Shown: positions 1-8,637 of the stretch, in pieces | Layout: every line of letters starts with the position of its first letter | Position numbering within the stretch: the first letter of the stretch is position 1 | From: Glaciimonas sp. | GTDB lineage: Bacteria > Pseudomonadota > Gammaproteobacteria > Burkholderiales > Burkholderiaceae | DNA length: 13,983 bases | Direction: 5' to 3' | Assembly: GCA_014377145.1 (NCBI GenBank) | Contig: JACMQE010000140.1 | Span: forward strand, 1-13,983 | Notes under the pieces: model-generated | The model's database searches: none | What the model saw: only the letters and a program-made list of their open reading frames with translations | Told to the model about the DNA's origin: nothing | Program-made: the position numbers and the translations under genes

Positions 1-301
1 AATTTCTACATACTCGTACAATCTAGCGGTCTTTATTAACCGCTGTCATAATAACGAGGATAAGCAAAAACTATCAATGGAAAACGGCTTACTAACCTAA
101 ATTTTATTTCGTCATCGCAGTTAGGAAGAGTACGAAGGCAAAAAAACTCGTGAACCGATTCACGGGGAGGGGGATTTATTGAGTTGACAACCACAACAAA
201 AAAATTAAATCAGTTTCGACTAACATCAAAGCAGCTTCTCTGACATTAGTCATTGTAGACGTTAAAATGGGGTACGATGAGTGATACGGTATGTAAAATG
301 C
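1..301. other. Gene-free left margin
   Basis: No reading frame in this stretch resembles a protein family I know, on either strand, and no tRNA or rRNA is apparent. It holds one intrinsic terminator (listed separately) that serves the gene to its right on the minus strand. A weak 6-base inverted repeat, AGCGGT at 25-30 and ACCGCT at 39-44, has no T-tract and is probably incidental. The remaining sequence is A/T-rich spacer. Confidence 0.6.
141..166 (-). terminator. Intrinsic terminator downstream of ispH
   Basis: Read on the minus strand, an 8-pair stem (CCCGTGAA with TTCACGAG, one G-T wobble) closes a 4-base loop and is followed directly by a run of six T (the A-run at 141-146 of the plus strand). 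It lies about 135 bases past the ispH stop with no gene between. The plus strand has no matching T-run, so it appears one-directional. Confidence 0.75.
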
Positions 302-1243
302 TTAATCCAAATTAACCTGCCCTAGCCCTTTAGGCATTGGAAATATTACATTCTCTTCAACGCCCTCCAAAGGACGTACACTTTTAGTACCGTACTCCTT
401 TAGTCGATCAATCACAGCCTGGACCAATATTTCCGGTGCCGAAGCGCCAGCGGTTAAGCCAATACACGGCCGATTCAGCAGCCATGCTGAATCGATTTGC
501 GAGGCATTATCGACCATGTACGCTACCTTCCCCATTTTCTCAGCTACTTCGCGCAACCGATTGGAATTAGAGCTATTTGGGCTACCCACAACGATCACCA
601 CATCTACCTGCGGCGCCATAAACTTGACCGCTTGCTGGCGATTCGTCGTAGCGTAGCAAATATCTCCCTTTTTCGGCTCGGTAATGCTGGGATATTTATG
701 CTTCAAGGCAGCGATCACGTCGGCAGTATCATCTACGGATAAGGTCGTCTGAGACACATAAGACAACATTTCTGGATTTGTAACTTGTAAGTTCTCAACG
801 TCGGCAACGGTTTCCACCAAATGCATGCCGTGCTCTGTTTGACCCATGGTTCCTTCGACTTCTGGATGACCGTCGTGACCAATCATGATAATTTCACGAC
901 CTTCCCGGCGCATTTTCGCGACTTCAATGTGCACCTTCGTCACTAACGGGCAGGTTGCATCAAATACCTTCAGCCCGCGCTCCTCTGCCTCAGCTTGAAC
1001 CGCTTTTGAAATGCCATGCGCAGAAAAAATAACCGTATTTCCGGTCGGAACATCTGATAGTTCTTCGATAAACACAGCACCTTTTTCACATAGATCGGCA
1101 ACTACATAGGCGTTATGCACAATTTCATGGCGTACATAAATCGGTGCGCCGAACTGTATTAGTGCACGCTCAACAATTTCAATCGCACGATCAACGCCAG
1201 CGCAAAATCCACGCGGCTGCGCCAATAAAATTTCTTTATTCAT
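302..1243 (-). CDS. ispH: 4-hydroxy-3-methylbut-2-enyl diphosphate reductase
   Basis: IspH (LytB) performs the last step of the methylerythritol phosphate pathway in the cytoplasm, reducing HMBPP to isopentenyl and dimethylallyl diphosphate with a [4Fe-4S] cluster. The 313-residue protein is full length (E. coli has 316). The three cluster cysteines are visible at C14 (in [10 protein letters not shown]), C98 (in [11 protein letters not shown]) and C196 (in [11 protein letters not shown]). Substrate-binding histidines lie at H43, H76 and H126, with the catalytic glutamate at E128 in [10 protein letters not shown], and the SxN and AGASAPE motifs at 224-228 and 265-271. It is the second gene of a minus-strand pair with fkpB, 76 bases downstream. 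No strong Shine-Dalgarno precedes the start, but the N-terminus matches the family. The gene looks fully intact. Confidence 0.97.
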   Translation of the reverse strand: MNKEILLAQPRGFCAGVDRAIEIVERALIQFGAPIYVRHEIVHNAYVVADLCEKGAVFIEELSDVPTGNTVIFSAHGISKAVQAEAEERGLKVFDATCPLVTKVHIEVAKMRREGREIIMIGHDGHPEVEGTMGQTEHGMHLVETVADVENLQVTNPEMLSYVSQTTLSVDDTADVIAALKHKYPSITEPKKGDICYATTNRQQAVKFMAPQVDVVIVVGSPNSSNSNRLREVAEKMGKVAYMVDNASQIDSAWLLNRPCIGLTAGASAPEILVQAVIDRLKEYGTKSVRPLEGVEENVIFPMPKGLGQVNLD

Positions 1244-1319
1244 TATTTATATTCGCATCTATCTTTAAGTGGAGTGCAATTTTAACAAGACTGCACCAAA
1301 ACCTTAAATCTGTAGTTTC

Positions 1320-1775
1320 TTACAAAATACCGATGATTTTTACTTCAAACTGTACCTTTTGGCCGGCTAGAGGATGGTTGAAATCGAACAAGGCGCTGTG
1401 TTCATCAAACTCATGTAAGACACCTGCGAATTGCCCACCACCGGGTGCAGCGAATTCGACGACATCACCGATCCGATACTCCACTCCCAACTGCGAATTT
1501 TTCTTAAGTGTAGTGCGCGAAACACAATGCATTAGATCAGAATTACGCGGACCAAAAGCTTGCTCTGGCGACAATGCAAATGTTTTGTGTGCCCCTTCCG
1601 GCAAACCAAGTAAGCAGATTTCAAGAAATGGCGCTAATTGCCCTGTCCCAAACTGTAGGGTTGCGGGAGAGTCCTTAAAAGTGCTAACAATATCGTCGCC
1701 AGTCTGCGAAGCCAAACGGTAGTGCAGAGTCAGATAAGAAGCTTCAGTAATAATTGGCAAGGAGTAATTAGACAT
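1320..1775 (-). CDS. fkpB: FKBP-type peptidyl-prolyl isomerase (FkpB/SlpA)
   Basis: A 151-residue SlpA/FkpB-type cytoplasmic peptidyl-prolyl cis-trans isomerase and chaperone. The FKBP halves flank an inserted flap: residues 14-70 (LTLHYRLASQTGDDIVSTF onward) and 115-151, with FDFNHPLAGQ at 130-139 as the family hallmark and AAPGGGQFAGVL at 109-120. The length matches E. coli FkpB (149). The open frame runs upstream to 1919, but the extra 48 codons have no family similarity and read like spacer, so I place the start at the ATG of 1773-1775. No good ribosome-binding site is seen there. Its position upstream of ispH is the usual fkpB-ispH arrangement. It is divergent from the radC remnant, from which it is separated by 182 bases. 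Confidence 0.92.
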   Translation of the reverse strand: MSNYSLPIITEASYLTLHYRLASQTGDDIVSTFKDSPATLQFGTGQLAPFLEICLLGLPEGAHKTFALSPEQAFGPRNSDLMHCVSRTTLKKNSQLGVEYRIGDVVEFAAPGGGQFAGVLHEFDEHSALFDFNHPLAGQKVQFEVKIIGIL

Positions 1776-1957
1776 GTAAGACAGTACGAAACGACAGCTA
1801 GGCGCCGGAAACTCATATTGTAAGGCACGTTCAGAAAAAAGGCCTCCATTGCCAATATTTTCACGGCGTTCATTGAAATAACATCCAAGATTTTTAGCGG
1901 AATGTTTTGTGTTAGGCAACTAACGCCGACCCAACTTCACCTCCACGAGAAAAAACC

Positions 1958-2636
1958 ATGGCAATTAAAGATTGGCCTCTTGACCAGCCACCACGCGAGC
2001 GTTTGATTCGGCTCGGACCGGAAGCGCTTGCTGATGCAGAATTGCTGGCAGTATTTCTCAGATTAGACGTTTCCGTGAAAAGCGCCGTTGATCTTGGACG
2101 CGACATGACCAGCCACTTTGGCTCGCTCAACCGCCTATGTTCCACCTCGTTAAAGGATTTTTCGAATGTTAATGGGCTTGGCCGCCCTGCCAAGTTCACC
2201 CAATTGCAGGCGGTACTGGAATTGGCACGTCGCACCCTGATCGAAGAATTACGCGAAGAAAGCGGCCTCAACTCGCCTCATTCGGTAAAAAAATACTTAT
2301 TTTATTACTTTCAAACAAAGCGTATGAATCGTTTGTCATGCTTTTTCTAGATGTCAAAAATCGTTTGATTTCGTCAGACGAATTATTTCGCGGCACTTTG
2401 ACACACACCAGCGTCTACCCACGCGAAGTAGTCAAGGCGGGGCTTGTACACAACGCCACCAGCTTCATTCTGGCCCACAATCATCCCTCCGGCACCCCAG
2501 AACCAAGCGCCGCGGACCGCCACAACTGGCTGCGGTGCTAAAACAAGCATTGGAACTGGTCGACATCGGCATCCTTGATCACTTTGTTGTCGCTGGAACA
2601 AGAATATATTCGTTTGCGGAACATGGCGAATTATAG
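1958..2636 (+). pseudogene. radC: radC, JAB-domain DNA repair protein, broken by two frameshifts
   Basis: RadC-family proteins pair an N-terminal helix-hairpin-helix region with a C-terminal JAB/MPN metal-binding domain. The first frame starts MAIKDWPLDQPPRERL and runs to about 2320, where one base seems lost (expected [17 protein letters not shown] continues in another frame). The second frame carries the JAB metal motif AHNHPSG. A second shift at about 2521-2526 (likely a 2-base insertion) ends it; the third frame gives [16 protein letters not shown] and a proper end SFAEHGEL at 2636. The hairpin loop, usually GLGPAK, reads GLGRPAK, an added residue. The start has only a weak ribosome-binding site. 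Two independent shifts plus an altered conserved loop indicate a dead gene rather than a programmed frameshift. Confidence 0.92.
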
Positions 2637-2722
2637 GTGCAGCCAAGGCAGATAATCTGCTGTATCAGTTAAATTGTTAAATAAAAATATTTAAAAAAGA
2701 CACACTTGTTTTCGCCAAGTTA

Positions 2723-2751
2723 TTGAAAAACATCAGTTCTTTATATATAAT
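2723..2751 (+). promoter_or_regulatory. Sigma-70-type promoter of rpmB-rpmG
   Basis: TTGAAA at 2723-2728 and TATAAT at 2746-2751 are separated by exactly 17 bases, near the consensus for a strong housekeeping promoter. Transcription would start near 2758, giving a leader of about 35 bases. The leader carries AGGAG at 2781-2785, 6 bases before the rpmB ATG. Confidence 0.85.
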
Positions 2752-2791
2752 TTCATTTTTCCCAATTTCGGAAATCATCGAGGAGTAAAAC

Positions 2792-3028
2792 ATGGCACGT
2801 GTCTGCCAAGTCACCGGGAAGAAGCCGATGGTCGGCAACAATGTTTCTCATGCAAACAACAAAACAAAACGTCGCTTTTTGCCTAACCTGCAAAATCGTC
2901 GTATTTTTGTTGAGTCAGAAAACTGCTGGGTCTCCCTGCGCCTTTCCAAAGCCGGCTTGCGCGTTATTGATAAACTCGGCATTGATGTCGTGTTAGTTAA
3001 TATGCGTGCTCGTGGCGAAAAAGTCTAA
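2792..3028 (+). CDS. rpmB: 50S ribosomal protein L28
   Basis: The 78-residue product begins [20 protein letters not shown] and continues through [18 protein letters not shown], the characteristic L28 signature; E. coli L28 is also 78 residues. It is a basic structural protein of the large ribosomal subunit. A strong AGGAG Shine-Dalgarno sits 6 bases ahead of the ATG and a near-consensus promoter lies 41 bases upstream. A second, overlapping frame starting at 2799 is a shadow. rpmG follows after 22 bases, and the two form a conserved operon with a terminator hairpin after rpmG. No lesions are visible, in contrast with radC immediately upstream. Confidence 0.98.
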   Translation: MARVCQVTGKKPMVGNNVSHANNKTKRRFLPNLQNRRIFVESENCWVSLRLSKAGLRVIDKLGIDVVLVNMRARGEKV

Positions 3029-3050
3029 CTAGCAGAATAAAGGAACTATC

Positions 3051-3218
3051 ATGGCGAAATCAGGCCGCGACAAAATCAAGTTAGAATCCACTGCTGGCAC
3101 AGGTCATTTCTACACGACTACCAAAAACAAGCGTACAACACCGGAAAAAATGTCGATCATGAAATTTGATCCGAAGGTCCGTAAGCACGTTGAATACAAA
3201 GAAACCAAAATCAAATAA
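3051..3218 (+). CDS. rpmG: 50S ribosomal protein L33
   Basis: A 55-residue product starting [20 protein letters not shown] and ending [11 protein letters not shown], matching L33 of proteobacteria in length and sequence (E. coli has 55). It lacks the zinc-ribbon cysteine pairs, so it is the zinc-independent (C-minus) form. AAGGA at 3040-3044 lies 6 bases before the ATG. It is a small large-subunit protein located near the E site. It is co-transcribed with rpmB, 22 bases upstream, and is followed by a hairpin terminator. The gene appears intact. Confidence 0.97.
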   Translation: MAKSGRDKIKLESTAGTGHFYTTTKNKRTTPEKMSIMKFDPKVRKHVEYKETKIK

Positions 3219-3236
3219 TCGATTAGGTTTTTGAGA

Positions 3237-3269
3237 AGTCCTGCCAGATCATGTCTGTCGGGACTCTTT
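3237..3269 (+). terminator. Hairpin terminator after rpmG
   Basis: AGTCCTG (3237-3243) pairs with CGGGACT (3259-3265), with one wobble, and an inner CAGA/TCTG stem continues the helix across a single mismatch, closing a TCATG loop. The T-tract is short (CTTTC), so termination may be partial. It lies 18 bases after the rpmG stop. Confidence 0.6.
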
Positions 3270-3283
3270 CGTACTGAATTAAA

Positions 3284-3765
3284 TTATTTTCTTGCTGGCG
3301 AAACAGATGTAGTTGCCAAAGCCGGTAGAATTTTACGAACGACATATCCAACCGGCATCCATCGACCCGCAGCCTCCATGAAAGACACGGCCTCTCCCTT
3401 GGGCGAGTTGGTGAAGCGAGTAGAAAAAACGACATTCACATATTCCCCTTAAGTAAATGAGCTGGTTGTCCAACTAGCACAACCTCCGCCCACTCAGGCC
3501 CGTCCTGGGACCCCAGATTATTACGTAGATTGTTCACATATTTAGTCCAACCTTCCTGACTAATACTTTTCTGCATCGATGCAATACTCGCCGTCCATAT
3601 ACACTCGGCCTGATTCACATCAGCCAATGCTACCAATGGGCCGCTGCGGCTACCGTTGCATCTATTGATACGGTTTTGTGGATCAACGTGGCCTTTACAC
3701 ACCATCGCCCCGAAGGCAAAAACAACAGACGGCCAAAATTGTTTGATGGGAAAAGGTTGCGTCAT
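3284..3765 (-). pseudogene. DUF4019-like protein, frameshifted
   Basis: The first frame runs from an ATG at 3765 (preceded by AAGAGAGAAAT, an acceptable ribosome-binding site) to a stop at 3436-3438. Its middle, ASIASMQKSISQEGWTKYV and NNLRNNLG, resembles the DUF4019 family of exported proteins of unknown function. The expected C-terminal half continues in the next frame: GEYVNVVFSTRFTNSPKGE, then VSFMEAAGRWMPVGYVVRK, ending at 3284. Restoring one G in the GGGG run near 3443-3447 rejoins the frames. The N-terminus (FWPSVVFAFGAMVC) could be a decayed signal peptide. The family call rests on pattern recognition alone. The gene sits between rpmG and the desaturase on the opposite strand to rpmG. 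Confidence 0.6.
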
Positions 3766-3973
3766 ATTTCTCTCTTGAAAATGGAATGTGAACCACCCGT
3801 CATTATGCGCGTAATATTTTTCTCGACATCAGGCAAAAGCCGATACCTAGCCATAGGCCAAAAAAACTAGTGAGTTACTTAAAAATGGCGGATGTCTTAA
3901 AAAACTGCTCCCCATTGTTACTTAGCCAGTAACCTATTCAAAAGCATGACGCACGCAAATTCAACCCACAAAA

Positions 3974-4002
3974 CGAAAAAACGACCTCAGAAAAGGCCGT
4001 TT
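3974..4002 (-). terminator. Intrinsic terminator downstream of the desaturase
   Basis: On the minus strand AAACGGCCT pairs with AGGTCGTTT (nine pairs, one wobble) around a six-base loop, followed by a T-rich tail (the A-run 3976-3981 of the plus strand). It begins about 20 bases after the desaturase stop. The plus strand also ends in TTTAATTTT, so it may work in both directions. Confidence 0.75.
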
Positions 4003-4022
4003 AATTTTGTATATCCGAAATA

Positions 4023-5216
4023 TCATGAATAGCTACGCAGACGCAAAGAAAATTCCTGCAAAGCTTTAATCTTGGAAGCCTCAGCACGCGCACACCAGTC
4101 TTGCAATTGATACAATAACTGGTCGCGCGTGAAGTGCGAGCGCTCCCAAATCACACCTAGCTCAATGCGCATCTGATGCATAGTTTCTAGCGCTTTGCTA
4201 TGTAGAAATAATTCTGTTAACTGTTGCTTTTGCGGCGCTTCCAATTTGGTTGGCTCACGCTGCAATAATTTTCTGACCGATTTTAGAAATCCTGATTCCA
4301 AAGCAGCTTTACCGATCAGATGGGCACGCTCTTCGTGCCATGTACTTTTCAATGATTTGGCATATTTGGCCATAACATCGTAACGATTAGCAATCACGGA
4401 TTGCAACGTATCGAAGTCTGGCACTAACTTAGCGCTATTGAATTTAGGGGCGGGCGCAATCTTTTTAACCTTGGCAAGACCAACGATTTCGAGCATCCTA
4501 AGATACATCCAGCCGATATCAAATTCGTACCACTTCGAAGACAATTTAGCCGAAGTACCGAAAGTATGGTGGTTGTTATGTAGTTCTTCACCACCGATCA
4601 AAATACCGAATGGAATAATATTGGTAGCCGCATCTTTACAATCGTAGTTACGGTAGCCCCAATAGTGACCGATTCCGTTAATAATTCCAGCGGCAGTAAT
4701 CGGAATCCACAACATTTGTACGGCCCAGACGGTCAGTCCAATCACACCGAACAAAGCAATATTAATAAATAACATCAGAACGATACCCATTGCGCTATGT
4801 TTGGTATAAAGATTGCGCTCAATCCAGTCATCCGGCGTACCATGGCCATATTTTTCCAGGGTTTCAGAAACCTTAGATTCAGCACGATATAACTCAGCAC
4901 CTTCGAGTAGAACTTTTTTAATCCCACGTTTCACCGGGCTATGCGGATCGTCTTCAGTTTCGCACTTAGCATGATGCTTACGATGAATCGCGGCCCATTC
5001 TTTGGTGACCATGCCGGTACTCAACCAGAGCCAGAAACGAAAGAAGTGGCTAGGAATTGCATGTAAGTCAAGCGCACGGTGGGCCTGACAGCGATGTAAA
5101 TAAATGGTCACGCCCGCGATGGTGATATGCGTAACAACAAGCGTAAAAATGACGACTTGCCATGCAGTTGCGCCCGTCAGACCATTCGACAGAAAATCAA
5201 TAATTGTATTGAACAC
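4023..5216 (-). CDS. Membrane fatty-acid (acyl-CoA type) delta-9 desaturase
   Basis: An integral-membrane di-iron desaturase, likely introducing a delta-9 double bond into fatty acyl chains and so setting membrane fluidity. All three histidine boxes are present: HRCQAH at 41-46, HRKHH at 78-82 and HNNHH at 213-217, plus the extra histidine in GIGHYWGYRN at 184. Hydrophobic segments lie at about 17-40, 58-72, 142-170 and 170-184. The last 130 or so residues form a charged, probably helical tail beyond the core domain. The start is a GTG, chosen because GGAGGA (5223-5228) lies 6 bases ahead of it and no in-frame ATG competes. It is a single gene with its own terminator and no lesions. Confidence 0.9.
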   Translation of the reverse strand: MFNTIIDFLSNGLTGATAWQVVIFTLVVTHITIAGVTIYLHRCQAHRALDLHAIPSHFFRFWLWLSTGMVTKEWAAIHRKHHAKCETEDDPHSPVKRGIKKVLLEGAELYRAESKVSETLEKYGHGTPDDWIERNLYTKHSAMGIVLMLFINIALFGVIGLTVWAVQMLWIPITAAGIINGIGHYWGYRNYDCKDAATNIIPFGILIGGEELHNNHHTFGTSAKLSSKWYEFDIGWMYLRMLEIVGLAKVKKIAPAPKFNSAKLVPDFDTLQSVIANRYDVMAKYAKSLKSTWHEERAHLIGKAALESGFLKSVRKLLQREPTKLEAPQKQQLTELFLHSKALETMHQMRIELGVIWERSHFTRDQLLYQLQDWCARAEASKIKALQEFSLRLRSYS

Positions 5217-5222
5217 TATGTG

Positions 5223-5228
5223 TCCTCC
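5223..5228 (-). promoter_or_regulatory. Strong ribosome-binding site fixing the GTG start of the desaturase
   Basis: GGAGGA on the minus strand is six bases before the GTG at 5214-5216. This near-perfect Shine-Dalgarno is what supports the non-ATG start. Confidence 0.8.
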
Positions 5229-5372
5229 AGAAGTGATGACAGCGCGGTATCAGAATTTAGCGCTCGCTTCGTTTAAAGTTAGAAAAAGTTGATAGACAGT
5301 TACCAGTCATTTAACCAAAATTAACTCGCCATTGTACTACCTTTAAAGGACATTTTTGGAACTTGAGAAGAT

Positions 5373-6704
5373 TCACTGACTATCTATTCGTGCGACTTGT
5401 TGCGAATCTACGCCCGGCATATCTTCAGCGACCATGCGCAAATCTTGCCTTGGTTGTGCCACTTTGATATTGTGCGCCTGTAGGACCCGCCAAATAGCCC
5501 TATTGACGTCCGATAACACATTGAGCCTTCCGTTCTCGGGATCGAGTATCCAAAAGCCGACTTCTAACTCCAATCCGTCATGCCCGATTTTTAATAAAAT
5601 CGCTTGTGGCAAAAGCTCATCCGTTACACGTTCAACAACACTCACTGCCTCTTCCAGCAATGTGAGCACCTGCTCGATATCCTCCTGATACACAATCGTT
5701 AACTGGGTAGACAAACGTAAGATGCGATGATGTAAAGAATAATTTTGGACCGCATTAGTCATGAATACGTCATTTGGCACAATCGACTCAACCCCATCCA
5801 GTCCTTCAAGAATAGTAAAACGACTGTTGATCTGCGTCACTTTGCCATAGTAGATACCGACCCCCACCATGTCGCCGATAGAGAGACTGCGCTCCAACAA
5901 AATGACAAAACCGGAGACATAACTACTCGCGATTTTTTGTAACCCCAAACCGAGCGCCACCCCGAGCGCCCCACCAAAGACCGACAACACAGTCAAATCA
6001 ATCCCGACCAACGAAAGACTTAGCAATACCGCCACCAACACCAGGAAGGCACGCCCCATTCGGGCAACCACGGTGCGGATCGACGAATGCATGGTGTTCA
6101 TGCGCATCAGCCGCTGTTCAAGGGTGGCACTAGCCCATAAAGCAATAATCAGCGTTACAAGAACCGATATCAATGCCTGAAAAATCCCCATTAGGGAGAC
6201 CTGATGACGACCAATCGGCAATACTGTGCTCTCCAGATAAGCTTGTAGATCTGGCCATAATCCAGTGAGGTAAAGCACAACACCGATCCATACCAGAGCA
6301 CCGACTATTTTCTCGACCAATAATAGAAAAGTACTGACACCACGATCGCGCACAAATATTCTACGCAGCACATAAAAATCAAAACGCATCAAGCCGAGCG
6401 AGGCCATCAACGGAATCACTAATCTTAAAAAACTGACTGGTTGCTGCCATTTTGCCACTACTAATTTGGCTAGCACCAGGAGGAACACGGCTAATAGTGG
6501 CGTCAGTACTTGAGAAAAACTGCGTAAACCAATCTGCACTACCTGCTGCGTGAGATCATCCACAACAAAAATACGAAGCAACAAACGGGCACAAAGCCAG
6601 CCAAGTCCGACACAAAGCAGCGTCACACCGAGCTGCATCAGCAAGCCAGGAGCAGCTAAATTATGCATAAGGCTGTCGGCCATGTCAGAGAGCGATTCGA
6701 ACAT
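5373..6704 (-). CDS. MscS-family mechanosensitive ion channel
   Basis: A 443-residue inner-membrane channel of the small-conductance mechanosensitive (MscS) family, which releases solutes on hypo-osmotic shock. Several membrane helices precede the pore region (about 22-45, 65-84, 92-107, 128-150, 170-192, 216-236). The pore-lining helix at about 238-262 contains FGGALGVALGLGLQKIASSY, and the cytoplasmic beta domain begins with LERSLSIGDMVGV at 270-282 and includes IVPNDVFMTNAVQNYS. The protein is longer than E. coli MscS (286) because of extra N-terminal helices. Its ATG overlaps the stop of the upstream phospholipase D-like gene by one base (TAATG), and no good ribosome-binding site is seen, which suggests translational coupling. 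No disruption is visible. Confidence 0.9.
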   Translation of the reverse strand: MFESLSDMADSLMHNLAAPGLLMQLGVTLLCVGLGWLCARLLLRIFVVDDLTQQVVQIGLRSFSQVLTPLLAVFLLVLAKLVVAKWQQPVSFLRLVIPLMASLGLMRFDFYVLRRIFVRDRGVSTFLLLVEKIVGALVWIGVVLYLTGLWPDLQAYLESTVLPIGRHQVSLMGIFQALISVLVTLIIALWASATLEQRLMRMNTMHSSIRTVVARMGRAFLVLVAVLLSLSLVGIDLTVLSVFGGALGVALGLGLQKIASSYVSGFVILLERSLSIGDMVGVGIYYGKVTQINSRFTILEGLDGVESIVPNDVFMTNAVQNYSLHHRILRLSTQLTIVYQEDIEQVLTLLEEAVSVVERVTDELLPQAILLKIGHDGLELEVGFWILDPENGRLNVLSDVNRAIWRVLQAHNIKVAQPRQDLRMVAEDMPGVDSQQVARIDSQ

Positions 6705-7264
6705 TAGTGTAAGTAAAGGGGGTAGCGTGTTGTCAGCGTTGGATTATTACGAACGATCAGCATGTTTTTAGCATTTTTACGCTGCGCACTCCACGTAAAG
6801 TTAAAGCTACCTGTAATTACGGTGGCATCCGAAGCAACCGCATCAATGACAATAACCTTGTTATGAGCGCTACGATATTTGGTCTCAACCCAGATCGGAA
6901 TGTGTGCACCGACAAGGTCCACGACTTTAGACGCATCGTTTATTTTTAGTTGATGCCCATCTACCAACAGCTGCACGTCAATCCCAAGGCGCTTGGCGGC
7001 AATCAATGTTTCAGCAATTTTGCCGTTAGTCAATCAATAGGCTTGCACCAGAATTTTTTTTGCACCACTGATCGATTCCGTAATCAAGCCCTCAATGTCG
7101 TCCCAAGGTGAAAACGCTGCTTGCAAAGTTTCACTCGCGGTCTCCAGCACCGACAAAATGTCGAAAGCCCGAACCTGCGCCGCTGTAAGTACCATTATTG
7201 CAGCAGCAGTTGCCAAAAACAGGACTCGGCGCAGAAGTTCAAACATGGAAGATTTTAGGTTCAT
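6704..7264 (-). pseudogene. Phospholipase D-like nuclease with one in-frame TGA
   Basis: A secreted, single-domain phospholipase D-superfamily protein, similar in size and plan to the Nuc endonuclease type. Residues 1-34 form a signal peptide (LRRVLFLATAAAIMVLTAA). The catalytic HKD motif HNKVIVID is intact at 134-141, with GSFNFT at 152-157. Codon 77 (7034-7036) is TGA where the family has a sense codon just after the VQAY strand; the frame is otherwise unbroken, so a single base substitution could explain it. The C-terminus ends at YPLYLH, somewhat early for the family. The ATG overlaps the methyltransferase stop (ATGA) and its stop overlaps the mscS ATG (TAATG). It is most likely a recent nonsense pseudogene; translation of the second half from TTG at 7033 would lack the signal peptide. 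Confidence 0.8.
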
Positions 7265-8514
7265 TTACGAACAAATACCGCCCCAAAAAAACCATCGGTA
7301 TGATGCAAATGTGGTAACAGTTTAAGGTAATCTCCCATCTCCAAAACAATCTTTTGTTCTACCAATATATCTTTCATTGGCACCAGGGAGAAATCTTCAT
7401 GGCTAGCCAAGAAAGCCGTTGCAATTGCTTCGTTCTCTTCATCCAGCAGACTACAAGTACCATACACAAGTCGCCCACCTGATTTAACCAGGCGCGCTGC
7501 ACTCGACAAAATCGCAGTTTGCTTAGCATTCATTTCCAATATGGCTTCCGGCGTCTGACGCCATTTCACGTCGGGATTGCGGCGCAAAGTGCCCAAACCG
7601 CTACAGGGGGCATCTACCAAAACGCGGTTGATTTTACCAGCCAGACGTTTTACTTTGGCGTCATTTTCATGCGCAATCAGTACCGGATGAATATTCGAAA
7701 GGCCGCTACGTGCCATGCGTGGCTTGAGTTTTGCCAAACGTTTTTCCGATACATCGAACGCATACAACCGCCCGGTATTACACATGGTTGCGCCTAGCGC
7801 CAGAGTCTTTCCACCCGCGCCAGCACAAAAATCGACGACCATTTCACCGCGTTTAGCGCCAACGATCTGCGCCAGCAATTGGCTGCCTTCGTCCTGAACC
7901 TCAATCGCACCACTCTTAAACAAAGGTAAATTTTGGATGGAGGGCTTTTTGATGACACGCAAACCTAACGGTGCATAAGGCGTCGGCTCGCATAAAATTG
8001 GTGCCTCACAAAATGTCGCGATAACTTCATCGCGCGCTACTTTGAGCGAATTAACGCGCAAGTCCAACGGCGCTGGGGTATTCAACGCTTCTGCTAGCAG
8101 CAAGGTATTTTCTTCCCCATCGCGTGCCACCAGCTTTTCAAAAAGCCATTGCGGTAAATTAGCACGCATTGAAGCAGGCAAAAGTCTGCAGTCAATTTCA
8201 GCAACGCGCGCTAACCATTCTCCCTCACCTTCGGATAAGCCGCCCAATGAATCCGCGCCAACCACGTCAGCCAGGCCGAGTAAAGTCAGGCGACGCATGG
8301 TCGGCCCATCACCCGACTCGGCAAAACTGGTATAGACCAATTTGTTACGTAACAAACCATACACAGCTTCGGCAACTACACCACGTTCGCGCGAGCCGAG
8401 TTTTGGGTGATCGCGAAAGTACCGAGACAGAGTGGCATCAGCAGGGCCGGTAAACCGTAAAACTTCGCGCAATACTTCTTCGGTAAGACCAATGATCACT
8501 GGAGACAATCTCAT
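7261..8514 (-). CDS. RsmB/NOP-family rRNA (cytosine-C5) methyltransferase
   Basis: An S-adenosylmethionine-dependent RNA m5C methyltransferase of 417 residues. The SAM-binding motif is VVDFCAGAGGKTLALG at 226-241, motif IV is DAPCSGLGTLRRNPDVKWR at 301-319 with the release cysteine C304, and the catalytic cysteine C354 sits in GTCS of motif VI. An N-terminal helical region (about 1-150) replaces a recognisable NusB-like domain, so this is the family type common in Burkholderiales and not certainly RsmB itself; a gene symbol is therefore withheld. The likely substrate is 16S rRNA. GAAAGAG lies about 5 bases before the ATG. It heads a minus-strand unit with the phospholipase D-like gene (ATGA overlap) and mscS. 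It looks intact. Confidence 0.9.
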   Translation of the reverse strand: MRLSPVIIGLTEEVLREVLRFTGPADATLSRYFRDHPKLGSRERGVVAEAVYGLLRNKLVYTSFAESGDGPTMRRLTLLGLADVVGADSLGGLSEGEGEWLARVAEIDCRLLPASMRANLPQWLFEKLVARDGEENTLLLAEALNTPAPLDLRVNSLKVARDEVIATFCEAPILCEPTPYAPLGLRVIKKPSIQNLPLFKSGAIEVQDEGSQLLAQIVGAKRGEMVVDFCAGAGGKTLALGATMCNTGRLYAFDVSEKRLAKLKPRMARSGLSNIHPVLIAHENDAKVKRLAGKINRVLVDAPCSGLGTLRRNPDVKWRQTPEAILEMNAKQTAILSSAARLVKSGGRLVYGTCSLLDEENEAIATAFLASHEDFSLVPMKDILVEQKIVLEMGDYLKLLPHLHHTDGFFGAVFVRK

Positions 8515-8637
8515 GTTAACTCTTTCATAAAATTCTAAATATTTTATTTGAAGCGCATTGCCACATTGGGCTTGTATCTATTTGGGAGTGTCTATTTTTT
8601 GCAAACTACTTTGCCACCTATCGGATAATTACGTTTG

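Noticed and set aside
497..742. Plus-strand open frame of 81 codons
   Set aside because: It lies antisense inside ispH and has no family features; a shadow.
1144..1722. Plus-strand frame of 192 codons across ispH and fkpB
   Set aside because: Antisense to both genes, spans their intergenic gap and has no recognisable domains.
1776..1919. 48-codon N-terminal extension of fkpB
   Set aside because: No similarity to the family; E. coli FkpB length matches the shorter start.
2310..2350. Programmed frameshift in radC
   Set aside because: A second independent shift and an inserted residue in the conserved loop indicate simple decay.
3231..3452. Plus-strand frame of 73 codons after rpmG
   Set aside because: It overlaps the rpmG terminator and is antisense to the DUF4019-like remnant.
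7034..7036. Selenocysteine at the TGA of the phospholipase D-like gene
   Set aside because: The position is not a redox site in this family and no selenocysteine-insertion hairpin stands out just downstream.
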